A DNA stretch of 5,078 nucleotides from Holophagaceae bacterium (GCA_003158505.1 PMJK01000174.1:6929-12006), one strand, 5' to 3'; positions 1-5,078 are shown, counted from the first letter of the stretch. Notes: generated by a model from the letters alone, not told the origin. Numbers and translations: made by a program.

Positions 1-737
1 TCCATCACCAGGCGTCCGCAAGTTTCGGCGGCCTCGCCCTTCCGCGGATCTTCTGCCGGGATGCCGTTGAGCCCCATGGGGCTGAGTCCGAGCAATTCGA
101 GGCTGCTGGACATGGTGTTGGCGGTGAACTGCCCGCCGCAGGAACCCGCCCCGGGGCAGGCCGCATCCTCCACCCGCTTCAGGCCCGCGTCATCCAGGCG
201 GCCGGCGCTGTGGGCGCCCACCGCCTCGAAGACATCCTGTATCGTGAGATCCTTCCCGTCGCAGTGGCCCGGCGCCGTGGAGCCGCCGTAGAGGATGAGT
301 CCGGGTATGTCCAGGCGGGCCAGGGCCATGGCCACGCCAGGGTTGGTCTTGTCGCAACCCGACAGGCAGACCAGGCCGTCGAAGGCATTGCCCCGGGCCA
401 CCAGCTCGACCGAATCCGCGATGACCTCCCGGCTCACCAGGGAGGCCTTCATGCCCTCGGTGCCCATGGTGATGCCGTCGCTGATGGAGACGGTGCAGAA
501 CTCCATGGGCGTGCCACCGGCGGCACGCACGCCGATCTTCACGCGCTCCGCCAGTTCCCGCAGGTGGTAGTTGCAGGGACCGATCTCGGTCCAGGTGTTC
601 GCGATGCCGATGATGGGCTTGGCCAGATCCTCGTCCGTGAACCCGATGGCTTTCAGCATGGCCCTGGCCGGGGCACGGTGGGCCCCCTGGGTGATGACCC
701 GGCTGTGGCGGTTCAGGGGCTGGTCAGGGGGCGTCAA
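1..737 (-). CDS. ilvD: Dihydroxy-acid dehydratase, N-terminal part (cut by window edge)
   Basis: This is the start of IlvD, the cytoplasmic iron-sulfur, Mg-dependent dehydratase. It turns 2,3-dihydroxy-isovalerate and 2,3-dihydroxy-3-methylvalerate into the keto acids leading to valine/leucine and isoleucine. The 245 visible codons are roughly 40-45% of the usual 550-620 residue protein; the rest lies beyond the left edge. Three cysteines stand where the family places its cluster ligands: C55 in GPCN, C128 in SGCDKTNPG and C200 in GSCGGQFTANTM. D87 (SISDG), D129 and K130 (GCDK) match the metal site and the usually carbamylated lysine. The start is inferred as TTG at 737 because GAGGA (747-743) lies 5 nt upstream. 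The first in-frame ATG (codon 27) would remove the conserved NRHSRVITQGAHRAPAR segment. The gene lies 210 bases after leuB in the same direction, just behind a putative attenuator, so it is probably at least partly co-transcribed with leuAB. Confidence 0.96.
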   Translation of the reverse strand, partial: MTPPDQPLNRHSRVITQGAHRAPARAMLKAIGFTDEDLAKPIIGIANTWTEIGPCNYHLRELAERVKIGVRAAGGTPMEFCTVSISDGITMGTEGMKASLVSREVIADSVELVARGNAFDGLVCLSGCDKTNPGVAMALARLDIPGLILYGGSTAPGHCDGKDLTIQDVFEAVGAHSAGRLDDAGLKRVEDAACPGAGSCGGQFTANTMSSSLELLGLSPMGLNGIPAEDPRKGEAAETCGRLVM

Positions 738-742
738 GGTGG

Positions 743-747
743 TCCTC
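743..747 (-). promoter_or_regulatory. Ribosome-binding site deciding the ilvD TTG start
   Basis: GAGGA is read on the minus strand, followed by a 5-nt spacer (CCACC) and TTG at 737-735. No ATG or GTG in this frame has a comparable signal, which is why TTG is preferred. The site lies 17 nt beyond the foot of the terminator-like stem (765), so the stem itself does not sequester it. Confidence 0.7.
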
Positions 748-764
748 AGGGTTCTGATGTGAAA

Positions 765-790
765 CGGCCCCGCGCTTGGGTGCGGGGCCG
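765..790 (-). terminator. Intrinsic terminator-like hairpin between leuB and ilvD
   Basis: On the minus strand CGGCCCCGC (790-782) and GCGGGGCCG (773-765) form a perfect 9-bp stem around an 8-nt loop. TTTC follows directly. Read on the plus strand the stem is followed by TCGTCGG with no T run, so the signal points towards ilvD. The U run is short, so termination is probably partial. That suits either a leaky end of the leuAB transcript or the terminator arm of an attenuator. The stem ends only 27 nt before the ilvD start codon, so it lies in the ilvD leader and not at the close of an isolated unit. Confidence 0.7.
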
Positions 791-854
791 TCGTCGGTGG
801 TTCCGATCGGGTGGCCCCTAGTCCATCAGCCGCAGCACAAGGCCAGGGCCCATG
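765..854 (-). promoter_or_regulatory. Putative transcription attenuator controlling ilvD
   Basis: Four segments can be named by eye on the minus-strand RNA. Segment 1 is GGCCUU (844-839), inside the leader's Gly-Leu codons. Segment 2 is GGGGCC (818-813), which begins at the last base of the leader stop codon. Segment 3 is GGCCCC (789-784) and segment 4 is GCGGGGCCG (773-765). Segments 3:4 form the terminator. Segments 2:3 form six G-C pairs that would disrupt it, with a small internal TCGG/CCGA hairpin possible in the 23-nt loop. Segments 1:2 can pair (four G-C plus two G-U). A ribosome stalled at Leu-841 to Leu-835 would free segment 2 and favour read-through. One that reaches the stop would cover segment 2 and favour termination. 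Geometry and codon content agree with ribosome-mediated attenuation; no folding was computed. Confidence 0.5.
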
Positions 855-928
855 GACCTGATAATCCTCACCAAGCCCGTCGGGAAGAATGGGATGGGCG
901 GCTCGGCGCTGGGCGGGAAGGGGAACAT
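818..928 (-). CDS. Putative BCAA-rich leader peptide of ilvD (start uncertain)
   Basis: This short open frame ends at TAG 820-818, 28 nt before the terminator-like stem. Its C-terminal part reads GLVRIIRSMGPGLVLRLMD, with Leu-Val at 874-869, Ile-Ile at 865-860, Leu-Val-Leu at 841-833 and Leu at 829-827. Eight of the last 19 codons are therefore Leu, Val or Ile. Some (TTG, CTT, ATT) look uncommon beside the CTG/CTC usage of the neighbours. Three starts are possible: ATG 928 (36 aa, Pro-rich front, no clear ribosome-binding site), GTG 871 (17 aa) and ATG 853 (11 aa). The last has GGTGAGGA upstream (872-865), though with a longish spacer of about 12 nt. The family model is ilvL/leuL-type leaders, in which starved ribosomes stall. 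That it is translated is inference; chance is the alternative. The listed span uses the longest form. Confidence 0.5.
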   Translation of the reverse strand: MFPFPPSAEPPIPFFPTGLVRIIRSMGPGLVLRLMD

Positions 929-947
929 CGGGGATCCGGATGGTGGG

Positions 948-2084
948 CTAGTGATTGGAGCGGTGGCCTTCCGGGGATCCGCACCAGGAGTAGGCGGAAT
1001 CCGCGAGGCGGGGGGATTTGTTCCGGGGCGGCCGGATGGCCTCTTGGATGCGGGCCCCGAGAGAGTGCGTGCCGTGGGGGTGGGTGGCACCCTTGAGATC
1101 GCCCGTGCCATGCCCGCCCTTGATGACATGGTTCACGGCGGCTTCGAGCGCCAGGGCCTCAGCGTCCAGCTTCAGGGCGTGGCGGAGCAGCATGGCGGCA
1201 GACAGGATCGTGCCGATGGGGTTCGCCTTGTCCTGTCCGGCGATGTCCGGCGCCGATCCGTGGATGGGTTCGAAGAGGCCCACAGAACCGCCCAGGCTCG
1301 CGGAGGGCAGCAGTCCCAGGGAGCCCGCCAGCACGGCGGCCTCGTCGCTGAGGATGTCCCCGAACAGGTTCTCGGTCAGTACCACGTCGAAATCCCGGGG
1401 ACGGGTGATCAGGGCCATGGCGAAGCTGTCCACGTAGGCGTGCTGGACCGCCACATCCGGATAGGCGGGGGCCATGTCATCCACCACCTTCCGCCATAGA
1501 CGCGAGGTCTCGAGGACGTTCGCCTTGTCCACGGAGACGAGGCGCTTCCGACGGACGGACGCCAGGTCGAAGGCGACCCTCGCGACCCGTTCGATCTCTC
1601 CCCTGGTGTAGGGCAGTGTGTTCACGGCGGCTTCATCCGAATAGGACCGCGGCTCGCCGAAGTAGAGTCCTCCGGACAGTTCCCGGACGAACATGAGGTC
1701 GGTTCCGCGCACGATCTCGGGCTTCAGCGGCGAGGCGTCTTCCAGGGACGGGTGGACCGACACAGGCCGAAGGTTGGCATAGAGACCCAGGGCCTTCCGA
1801 AGGCGCAGCAGGCCCGATTCCGGACGCTGGTCACGGGGATGGCGATCCCAGGCCGGACCGCCCACGGCGCCGAGCATGACTGCGTCGCAGGTTCGGCACA
1901 GATTCAGGGTGGCTTCGGGCAGCGGGTCCCCCGTGGCGTCCACGGCGGCGCCGCCGATCAGGGCTTCCTGGAACTCGAAGGCATGGCCGAACTGCTCAGC
2001 AATGGTCGCCAGGCAAGCCACGGCCTCTGCAGTGACCTCGGGTCCTACGCCATCGCCCGGGAGTACGGTGATTCGGGCCTCCAT
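948..2084 (-). CDS. leuB: 3-isopropylmalate dehydrogenase
   Basis: LeuB is the cytoplasmic NAD-dependent enzyme that oxidises and decarboxylates 3-isopropylmalate to 2-ketoisocaproate (via 2-isopropyl-3-oxosuccinate), the third leucine-specific step. The N-terminus ITVLPGDGVGPEV is typical. ESGLL (89-93) is the isopropyl-recognition stretch separating LeuB from isocitrate dehydrogenase. R96, R106 and R134 match the substrate arginines; Y141 and K187 match the catalytic pair; D219, D243 and D247 match the metal aspartates. NLFGDILSDEAAVLAGSLGL (239-258) fits the family signature, and GSAPDIAG (276-283) belongs to the cofactor region. The protein is 378 aa, while the recognisable fold ends near residue 350 (LGARIQEAI). 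The remaining 28 residues look unlike the family and may be a neutral read-through extension. The ATG directly follows the leuA stop with zero spacing, and GAGG (2094-2091) inside leuA serves as ribosome-binding site, implying translational coupling. Confidence 0.97.
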   Translation of the reverse strand: MEARITVLPGDGVGPEVTAEAVACLATIAEQFGHAFEFQEALIGGAAVDATGDPLPEATLNLCRTCDAVMLGAVGGPAWDRHPRDQRPESGLLRLRKALGLYANLRPVSVHPSLEDASPLKPEIVRGTDLMFVRELSGGLYFGEPRSYSDEAAVNTLPYTRGEIERVARVAFDLASVRRKRLVSVDKANVLETSRLWRKVVDDMAPAYPDVAVQHAYVDSFAMALITRPRDFDVVLTENLFGDILSDEAAVLAGSLGLLPSASLGGSVGLFEPIHGSAPDIAGQDKANPIGTILSAAMLLRHALKLDAEALALEAAVNHVIKGGHGTGDLKGATHPHGTHSLGARIQEAIRPPRNKSPRLADSAYSWCGSPEGHRSNH

Positions 2085-3632
2085 TCAGGACCTCGCTTCC
2101 ACGACCGCCGGACTGGGAGCCCGACGGGCAAACAGCACCTTGTTCGTGGCGTTGAGGTAGGCCCGGACGCTGGCTTCCACGATGTCCGTGCTGGCGCCCT
2201 TTCCACTCTGGGTCACGCCGTCGAATTCGACCTGGACGAACACCTCGCCCACGGCGTCCGCGCCTCCGGTCACGGAGTGGATCTTGAAGTCCAGCAGCCG
2301 GCCCTTCAGGCCCGTGAGTTTGTCCACGGCGGCAAACACGGCGTTCACGGGACCGTCGCCCAGGGCGGTCTCCGTCACCTCGCCGTCATCAGTGGCGAGG
2401 GTGACCAGCCCCGTGGCGAACATGGAGGTGCCGGCCGTGGCCTGGATCGCCCGCAGTTTGAAGGTCTCCGGAATGTGGGTGAGCCCATCCCGCACGATGG
2501 CCAGGAGGTCCTCGTCGAAGATCTCCTTCTTCTGGTCGCTGAGCTTCGTGAACAGCTTGTAGGCCTTGTCCAGTTCGGTGCGGCCCAGTGGATAGCCCAG
2601 TTCCTCGAACCGCTTGGCCAGGGCATGGCGGCCCGAGTGCTTGCCCAGCACCAGGTTGGTGTGGCGCACGCCTACGGAGGCGGGCGTCATGATCTCGTAG
2701 GTGGTGTGGTGGCTCAGCATGCCGTGCTGGTGGATGCCGCTTTCATGGGCAAAGGCATTGCGGCCCACGATGGCCTTGTTGGGCTGGACCTCATTGCCGG
2801 TGATGTTGGCCAGGGTCTGACTGGTGCGGTAGATGGCCTCGTGATTCACACCGGTGGAGAAGGGCATCACGTCGTGACGCACTGAAAGCCCCATGACCAC
2901 TTCCTCGAGGGCCGCGTTCCCGGCGCGCTCGCCGATCCCGTTCACCGTGCATTCCACCTGCCGCGCCCCGGCAGACACGGCGGCCAGGGAGTTGGCCACG
3001 GCCAGCCCCAGGTCGTTGTGGCAGTGGACGCTGATGGTGACCCCCTCGATGCCGGGGACATGCTCCCTCAGGTGGCGGATGAGCTTTCCGTACTCGTCGG
3101 GAATCGTGTAGCCCACGGTGTCCGGCACGTTGAGCACCGTGGCCCCCGCCGCGATCGCCACGGTGAAGACCTCCACCAGATAGGTCCAATCGCTCCGCGT
3201 GGCGTCCTCGGCAGAGAATTCCACGTCCTGGCAGAGGGACTTGGCCAGCGCGACCCCGTCCCGGATCATCTCCAGCGCCTCGGCCCGGGTCTTCTTGAGC
3301 TTGTACTCCAGGTGGATATCCGAGGTAGCCAGGAAGGTGTGGATCCTGGGATGGGCGGCCTCCTGAAGGGCCTCCCAGGCCCGTTCGATGTCGCGGGGGA
3401 TGGTCCGGCAGAGGGCCGCGATGGCAGGCCTCCGGCAGGTGCGGGCGATGGCCTGGACGGCGGCGAAGTCATCATCCGAGGCCACCGGGAAGCCGGCCTC
3501 GATGACATCCACGCCCAGGGCATCCAGTTGCCGAGCCATCAGCAGCTTCTCGTCCAGGTTCATGCTGCAGCCTGGCGATTGTTCGCCGTCGCGAAGGGTG
3601 GTGTCGAAGATGGTGATCCGCTCAGTACCCAT
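2085..3632 (-). CDS. leuA: 2-isopropylmalate synthase
   Basis: LeuA condenses acetyl-CoA with 2-ketoisovalerate to give 2-isopropylmalate, the committed and normally leucine-inhibited step of leucine synthesis, in the cytoplasm. The 515 residues match the usual bacterial length. The N-terminal TIM barrel carries DTTLRDGEQSPG (10-21; R14, D15 and E17 at the active site), HCHNDLG (203-209; metal histidines H203 and H205), GERAGNAALEE (234-244; metal-ligand N239) and FAHESGIHQHG (294-304). After a linker, the C-terminal regulatory domain (about 390-500) contains GDGPVNAVFAA (425-435), typical of the leucine-binding LeuA_dimer fold, so feedback inhibition is likely. ATG 3632 is chosen because AAGGAG (3648-3643) lies 10 nt upstream and MGTERITIFDTTLRDG is the normal start. 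The frame is open 25 codons further up to an ATG at 3707, but that part does not resemble LeuA. It is first gene of leuA-leuB and diverges from the LysR gene. Confidence 0.97.
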   Translation of the reverse strand: MGTERITIFDTTLRDGEQSPGCSMNLDEKLLMARQLDALGVDVIEAGFPVASDDDFAAVQAIARTCRRPAIAALCRTIPRDIERAWEALQEAAHPRIHTFLATSDIHLEYKLKKTRAEALEMIRDGVALAKSLCQDVEFSAEDATRSDWTYLVEVFTVAIAAGATVLNVPDTVGYTIPDEYGKLIRHLREHVPGIEGVTISVHCHNDLGLAVANSLAAVSAGARQVECTVNGIGERAGNAALEEVVMGLSVRHDVMPFSTGVNHEAIYRTSQTLANITGNEVQPNKAIVGRNAFAHESGIHQHGMLSHHTTYEIMTPASVGVRHTNLVLGKHSGRHALAKRFEELGYPLGRTELDKAYKLFTKLSDQKKEIFDEDLLAIVRDGLTHIPETFKLRAIQATAGTSMFATGLVTLATDDGEVTETALGDGPVNAVFAAVDKLTGLKGRLLDFKIHSVTGGADAVGEVFVQVEFDGVTQSGKGASTDIVEASVRAYLNATNKVLFARRAPSPAVVEARS

Positions 3633-3650
3633 GATTCGGGAACTCCTTAA

Positions 3651-3666
3651 TCCGGACTGGGCCGGA
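3651..3666 (-). other. Small hairpin just upstream of the leuA ribosome-binding site
   Basis: TCCGG and CCGGA form a 5-bp stem around a 6-nt loop in the leuA leader. The stem ends 2 nt before AAGGAG (3648-3643). It has no U tract, so it is not a terminator. It could affect translation initiation or mRNA stability, but may be incidental. Confidence 0.3.
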
Positions 3667-3671
3667 GGGAT

Positions 3672-3683
3672 CATCTGAAGATG
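3672..3683. promoter_or_regulatory. CATCT-GA-AGATG dyad upstream of leuA
   Basis: This is a perfect inverted repeat with 5-bp arms and a 2-bp centre, lying 40 bp before the leuA start on the GC-rich side of the divergent region. It could be a protein operator near the leuA transcription start. No known regulator was recognised from the motif. Confidence 0.3.
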
Positions 3684-3718
3684 GCGTATTTTGCCCCATA
3701 AATACATTTAATTTTTTT

Positions 3719-3724
3719 TATAAT
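3719..3724 (+). promoter_or_regulatory. Probable -10 element for the LysR gene and leuC
   Basis: A perfect TATAAT lies 45 bp before the LysR start codon and directly after a T8 tract. A 17-bp spacer would place CCATAA (3696-3701) at the -35 position, which is a poor match to TTGACA. A weak -35 is usual for promoters that need an activator, so LysR dependence is plausible. Transcription would start near 3731, giving a leader of roughly 40 nt. Confidence 0.5.
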
Positions 3725-3769
3725 TCCATAAGTTATTCTTTTAATTCTAAAATCCATGAAGGAGCCCCG

Positions 3770-4690
3770 ATGGACCTGGGACAGCTGGAGACCTTCCTGG
3801 TGGTGGCGCGCGAGAAGAGTTTTTCGCGGGCCGCCGAGCGGTTGTACCGCACCCAGCCGGCGGTGAGTCTGGCCCTCAAACGACTCGAAGATGAACTGGG
3901 CGAGACCCTGCTCGACCGGACCACCAAGGGCGGAACGCTCACGGATGCAGGCACGACCCTACTACCCCTGGCTCAGCGCATGCTTGACCTGAGAAAGCAG
4001 ATCATCGATACGTTCGGATCGCTGAAGGGCCTTCAGCAGGGGCGGCTGAACATCGGCGCCAACGATAGCGTGTCGGAATTCCTACTGCCGGGCGTGCTGC
4101 TCGCCTACCAGCAGGCCCATCCGGCCATCCGGATCCAGGCCTACCGCCAGAGCTCGGAACGCATTCCCGCCGAGGTGATCGAGCGTCGGCTCGATGTGGG
4201 CTTCGTCTCCTACGATCCCATGCACCCCGAACTGGTGAGCGAGGTCATTCTCCGCGACCACATGGTGCTGGTGGTGCCCCCGGGCCACCGCCTGGCCCGC
4301 CGGAACGAGATCAGCCTGGAAGCGCTGGGCCGCGAGACCTTTGTGGCCCATAACGCCATCACCCCCACCCGGAACGCCATTGTCGATCTCTTCTCCCGTT
4401 GCGGCACTCCTCTGCGCATCACCATGGAGCTGGGTTCCATCGCCACCATCCAGGAGTTTGTGGCCCTGGGTGCGGGCGTGGCCATCCTGCCCCGGATGAC
4501 CGTCCAGGAGAGCATCCGCCAGGGTCGGCTGGTGGAGGTGGGGGTCCGCGAACTCCAGGTGGAGAAACTCATCCGCGTCGTCACCCGCCGGGAAGAATCC
4601 ATGTCGCACGCGGCCAAGGCCTTCCTCCAGCTGATCCGAGCCACCGATTTCACCCAAGCCACGACCCCCGCCAGGAGGAAGCAGCCATGA
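3770..4690 (+). CDS. LysR-type transcriptional regulator, likely of the leu genes
   Basis: This 306-residue protein has the usual LysR-family size and layout. Residues 1-60 form the winged helix-turn-helix (LETFLVVAREKSFSRAAERL, recognition helix about 28-40 with TQPAVSLALKRLEDELG, wing LLDRTTKGGTLTDAG). A linker helix runs to about 88. The periplasmic-binding-like effector domain runs from GRLNIGANDS (91-100) to about 290, with the typical GAGVAILP (234-241). AAGGAG (3759-3764) lies 5 nt before the ATG. The stop overlaps the leuC start (ATGA), so the two are translated from one message, and leuA diverges upstream. The context argues for control of leucine synthesis, perhaps with a pathway intermediate such as 2-isopropylmalate as co-inducer, by analogy with IlvY at ilvC. 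The effector is inference; the sequence does not name it. The gene was not matched to a named regulator. Confidence 0.95.
   Translation: MDLGQLETFLVVAREKSFSRAAERLYRTQPAVSLALKRLEDELGETLLDRTTKGGTLTDAGTTLLPLAQRMLDLRKQIIDTFGSLKGLQQGRLNIGANDSVSEFLLPGVLLAYQQAHPAIRIQAYRQSSERIPAEVIERRLDVGFVSYDPMHPELVSEVILRDHMVLVVPPGHRLARRNEISLEALGRETFVAHNAITPTRNAIVDLFSRCGTPLRITMELGSIATIQEFVALGAGVAILPRMTVQESIRQGRLVEVGVRELQVEKLIRVVTRREESMSHAAKAFLQLIRATDFTQATTPARRKQP
4673..4678 (+). promoter_or_regulatory. Strong ribosome-binding site of leuC inside the LysR gene
   Basis: AGGAGG lies 8 nt before the leuC ATG and within the last codons of the regulator gene. It is the best Shine-Dalgarno match noted in the window. It indicates that leuC can be translated strongly by itself as well as by coupling through the ATGA overlap, which fits an enzyme needed in larger amounts than its regulator. 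Confidence 0.75.
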
Positions 4691-5078
4691 ACTCGCGAAC
4701 CGTCTACGACAAGATCTGGGAAGAGCATCTGGTCGCCACTCGAGCAGATGGTGCCAGCCTGCTCTACATCGACCGTCACCTGGTGCATGAGGTGACCAGC
4801 CCCCAGGCCTTCGAGGGGCTGCGGGAGGCCGGCCGGCCACTTCGCCGCCCCAACACCATCCTCTCCGTGGCGGACCACAACGTGCCCACCATCGATCGCG
4901 AGAAGGGCATCAACGACGAGACCTGCCGGCTCCAGGTGGACGCGCTGGAAACCAATGTGAAGGCCTACGGAGTTCCCTACCTGCCCCTGCTGGATGACCG
5001 CCAGGGCATCGTCCACGTCGTGGGTCCCGAGCAGGGCTTCACCCTGCCGGGCACCACCATCGTCTGCGGCGACAGCCA
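4687..5078 (+). CDS. leuC: 3-isopropylmalate dehydratase large subunit, N-terminal part (cut by window edge)
   Basis: LeuC is the aconitase-family large subunit of isopropylmalate isomerase. With LeuD it interconverts 2- and 3-isopropylmalate using a [4Fe-4S] cluster in the cytoplasm. The visible 130 codons are a little over a quarter of the usual 465-470. The stretch LLYIDRHLVHEVTSPQAFEGL (25-45) is the bacterial LeuC hallmark, followed by VADHNVPT (61-68), QGIVHVVGPEQG (106-117) and LPGTTIVCGDS (120-130), which leads into the active-site SHT motif just beyond the edge. The cluster cysteines lie later in the protein and cannot be checked. The sequence resembles the bacterial LeuC class, not the archaeal/HacA-like one. 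The start at ATG 4687 overlaps the regulator's stop by ATGA and has AGGAGG 8 nt upstream. LeuD is expected downstream, outside the window. Confidence 0.97.
   Translation, partial: MNSRTVYDKIWEEHLVATRADGASLLYIDRHLVHEVTSPQAFEGLREAGRPLRRPNTILSVADHNVPTIDREKGINDETCRLQVDALETNVKAYGVPYLPLLDDRQGIVHVVGPEQGFTLPGTTIVCGDS

Larger units (their letters stand above)
3633..3769. promoter_or_regulatory. Divergent control region between leuA and the LysR gene
   Basis: This 137-bp spacer serves both transcription directions. The half near leuA is GC-rich, while about 3687-3753 is strikingly AT-rich against the rest of the window. It contains CCATAA twice (3696-3701 and 3726-3731, exactly 30 bp apart), a T8 tract (3712-3719), TTAT-N6-ATAA (3718-3731), ATAA-N9-TTAT (3720-3736) and TTTTA-ATTC-TAAAA (3739-3752). 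LysR-type proteins commonly bind such dyads in divergent promoters and act in both directions. Which element is the true site cannot be told by eye, and AT-rich DNA yields chance dyads. No convincing -35/-10 pair for leuA was found on the minus strand. Confidence 0.6.

Noticed and set aside
210..821. Plus-strand open frame opposite ilvD
   Set aside because: It is the shadow of the ilvD coding strand. The minus-strand product carries all IlvD motifs, and this one shows no family features.
929..981. Direct repeat CGGGGATCCG (929-938 and 972-981) and a bulged GGAT(T)CCGC/GCGGATCC hairpin at the end of leuB
   Set aside because: These are short, GC-rich and without a T run or larger pattern; they are compatible with chance in this base composition, though they lie near the putative ilvD leader.
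818..1129. 103-codon minus-strand frame overlapping the end of leuB
   Set aside because: Its upstream two thirds overlaps leuB in another frame and is Pro/Ser-rich noise. Only the terminal part after leuB is kept, as the possible leader peptide.
1405..1440. LeuB has YVDSFAM where many homologues have YVDNAAM
   Set aside because: The position is known to vary (Thermus LeuB also differs here) and the metal aspartate D219 is retained, so activity is not in doubt.
1752..2885. Long plus-strand open frame (377 codons) across the leuB-leuA junction
   Set aside because: It is antisense to two unmistakable genes, has Gly/His/Val-rich composition without any recognisable domain, and reflects the lack of stops in high-GC DNA.
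3633..3707. Upstream ATG at 3707 extending LeuA by 25 residues
   Set aside because: The extension does not resemble LeuA, lacks a ribosome-binding site and runs through the promoter region; ATG 3632 has AAGGAG and the normal family N-terminus.
3633..3769. T-box or leader-peptide control of leuA itself
   Set aside because: The spacer is too short for a T-box, no T-box core or terminator with U tract is present, and no separate short frame with clustered Leu codons was found here.
4082..5016. Two long minus-strand open frames opposite the LysR gene and leuC
   Set aside because: Both are antisense to clear genes, have low-complexity composition and no ribosome-binding site or domain support.

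Overview
The window is GC-rich bacterial chromosome devoted almost entirely to branched-chain amino acid (BCAA) biosynthesis. Every coding region belongs to one well-known pathway or to its apparent regulator, with no sign of mobile DNA, CRISPR or RNA genes. Taxonomy cannot be fixed from the sequence alone. The high GC, the bacterial-type LeuC and the leuA-leuB / LysR-leuC divergon suggest a Gram-negative-type phylum; Acidobacteriota (Holophagae) is a low-confidence guess.

Layout. On the minus strand, read right to left, are leuA (3632-2085), leuB (2084-948), a 210-base gap, and the first 245 codons of ilvD (737-1, running off the left edge). leuA and leuB abut exactly (TGA|ATG). On the plus strand, a LysR-type regulator gene (3770-4690) overlaps leuC (4687-5078, running off the right edge) by ATGA. 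The two transcription units diverge from a 137-bp, partly very AT-rich spacer (3633-3769). That spacer holds a consensus TATAAT, a T8 tract, CCATAA repeats and small dyads.

How the parts fit. LeuA makes 2-isopropylmalate, LeuC (with LeuD, presumably beyond the right edge) isomerises it, and LeuB oxidises and decarboxylates it to the leucine keto acid. IlvD is needed earlier, for all three BCAAs. The LysR protein, translationally coupled to leuC and facing leuA, is the obvious candidate to control both arms, much as IlvY does for ilvC in enterobacteria.

The most interesting region is the leuB-ilvD gap (738-947). It encodes on the minus strand a short open frame ending GLVRIIRSMGPGLVLRLMD-stop, dense in Leu, Val and Ile codons. 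This is followed by a perfect 9-bp GC stem with a short U run, then the ilvD ribosome-binding site and a TTG start. A GGGGCC segment at the leader stop codon can pair with the terminator's GGCCCC arm, and also with GGCCUU inside the Leu codons. That is the arrangement expected of a ribosome-mediated (ilv/leu-type) transcription attenuator. It would let ilvD be controlled separately from leuAB within one operon. This is a prediction from sequence and was not folded computationally.
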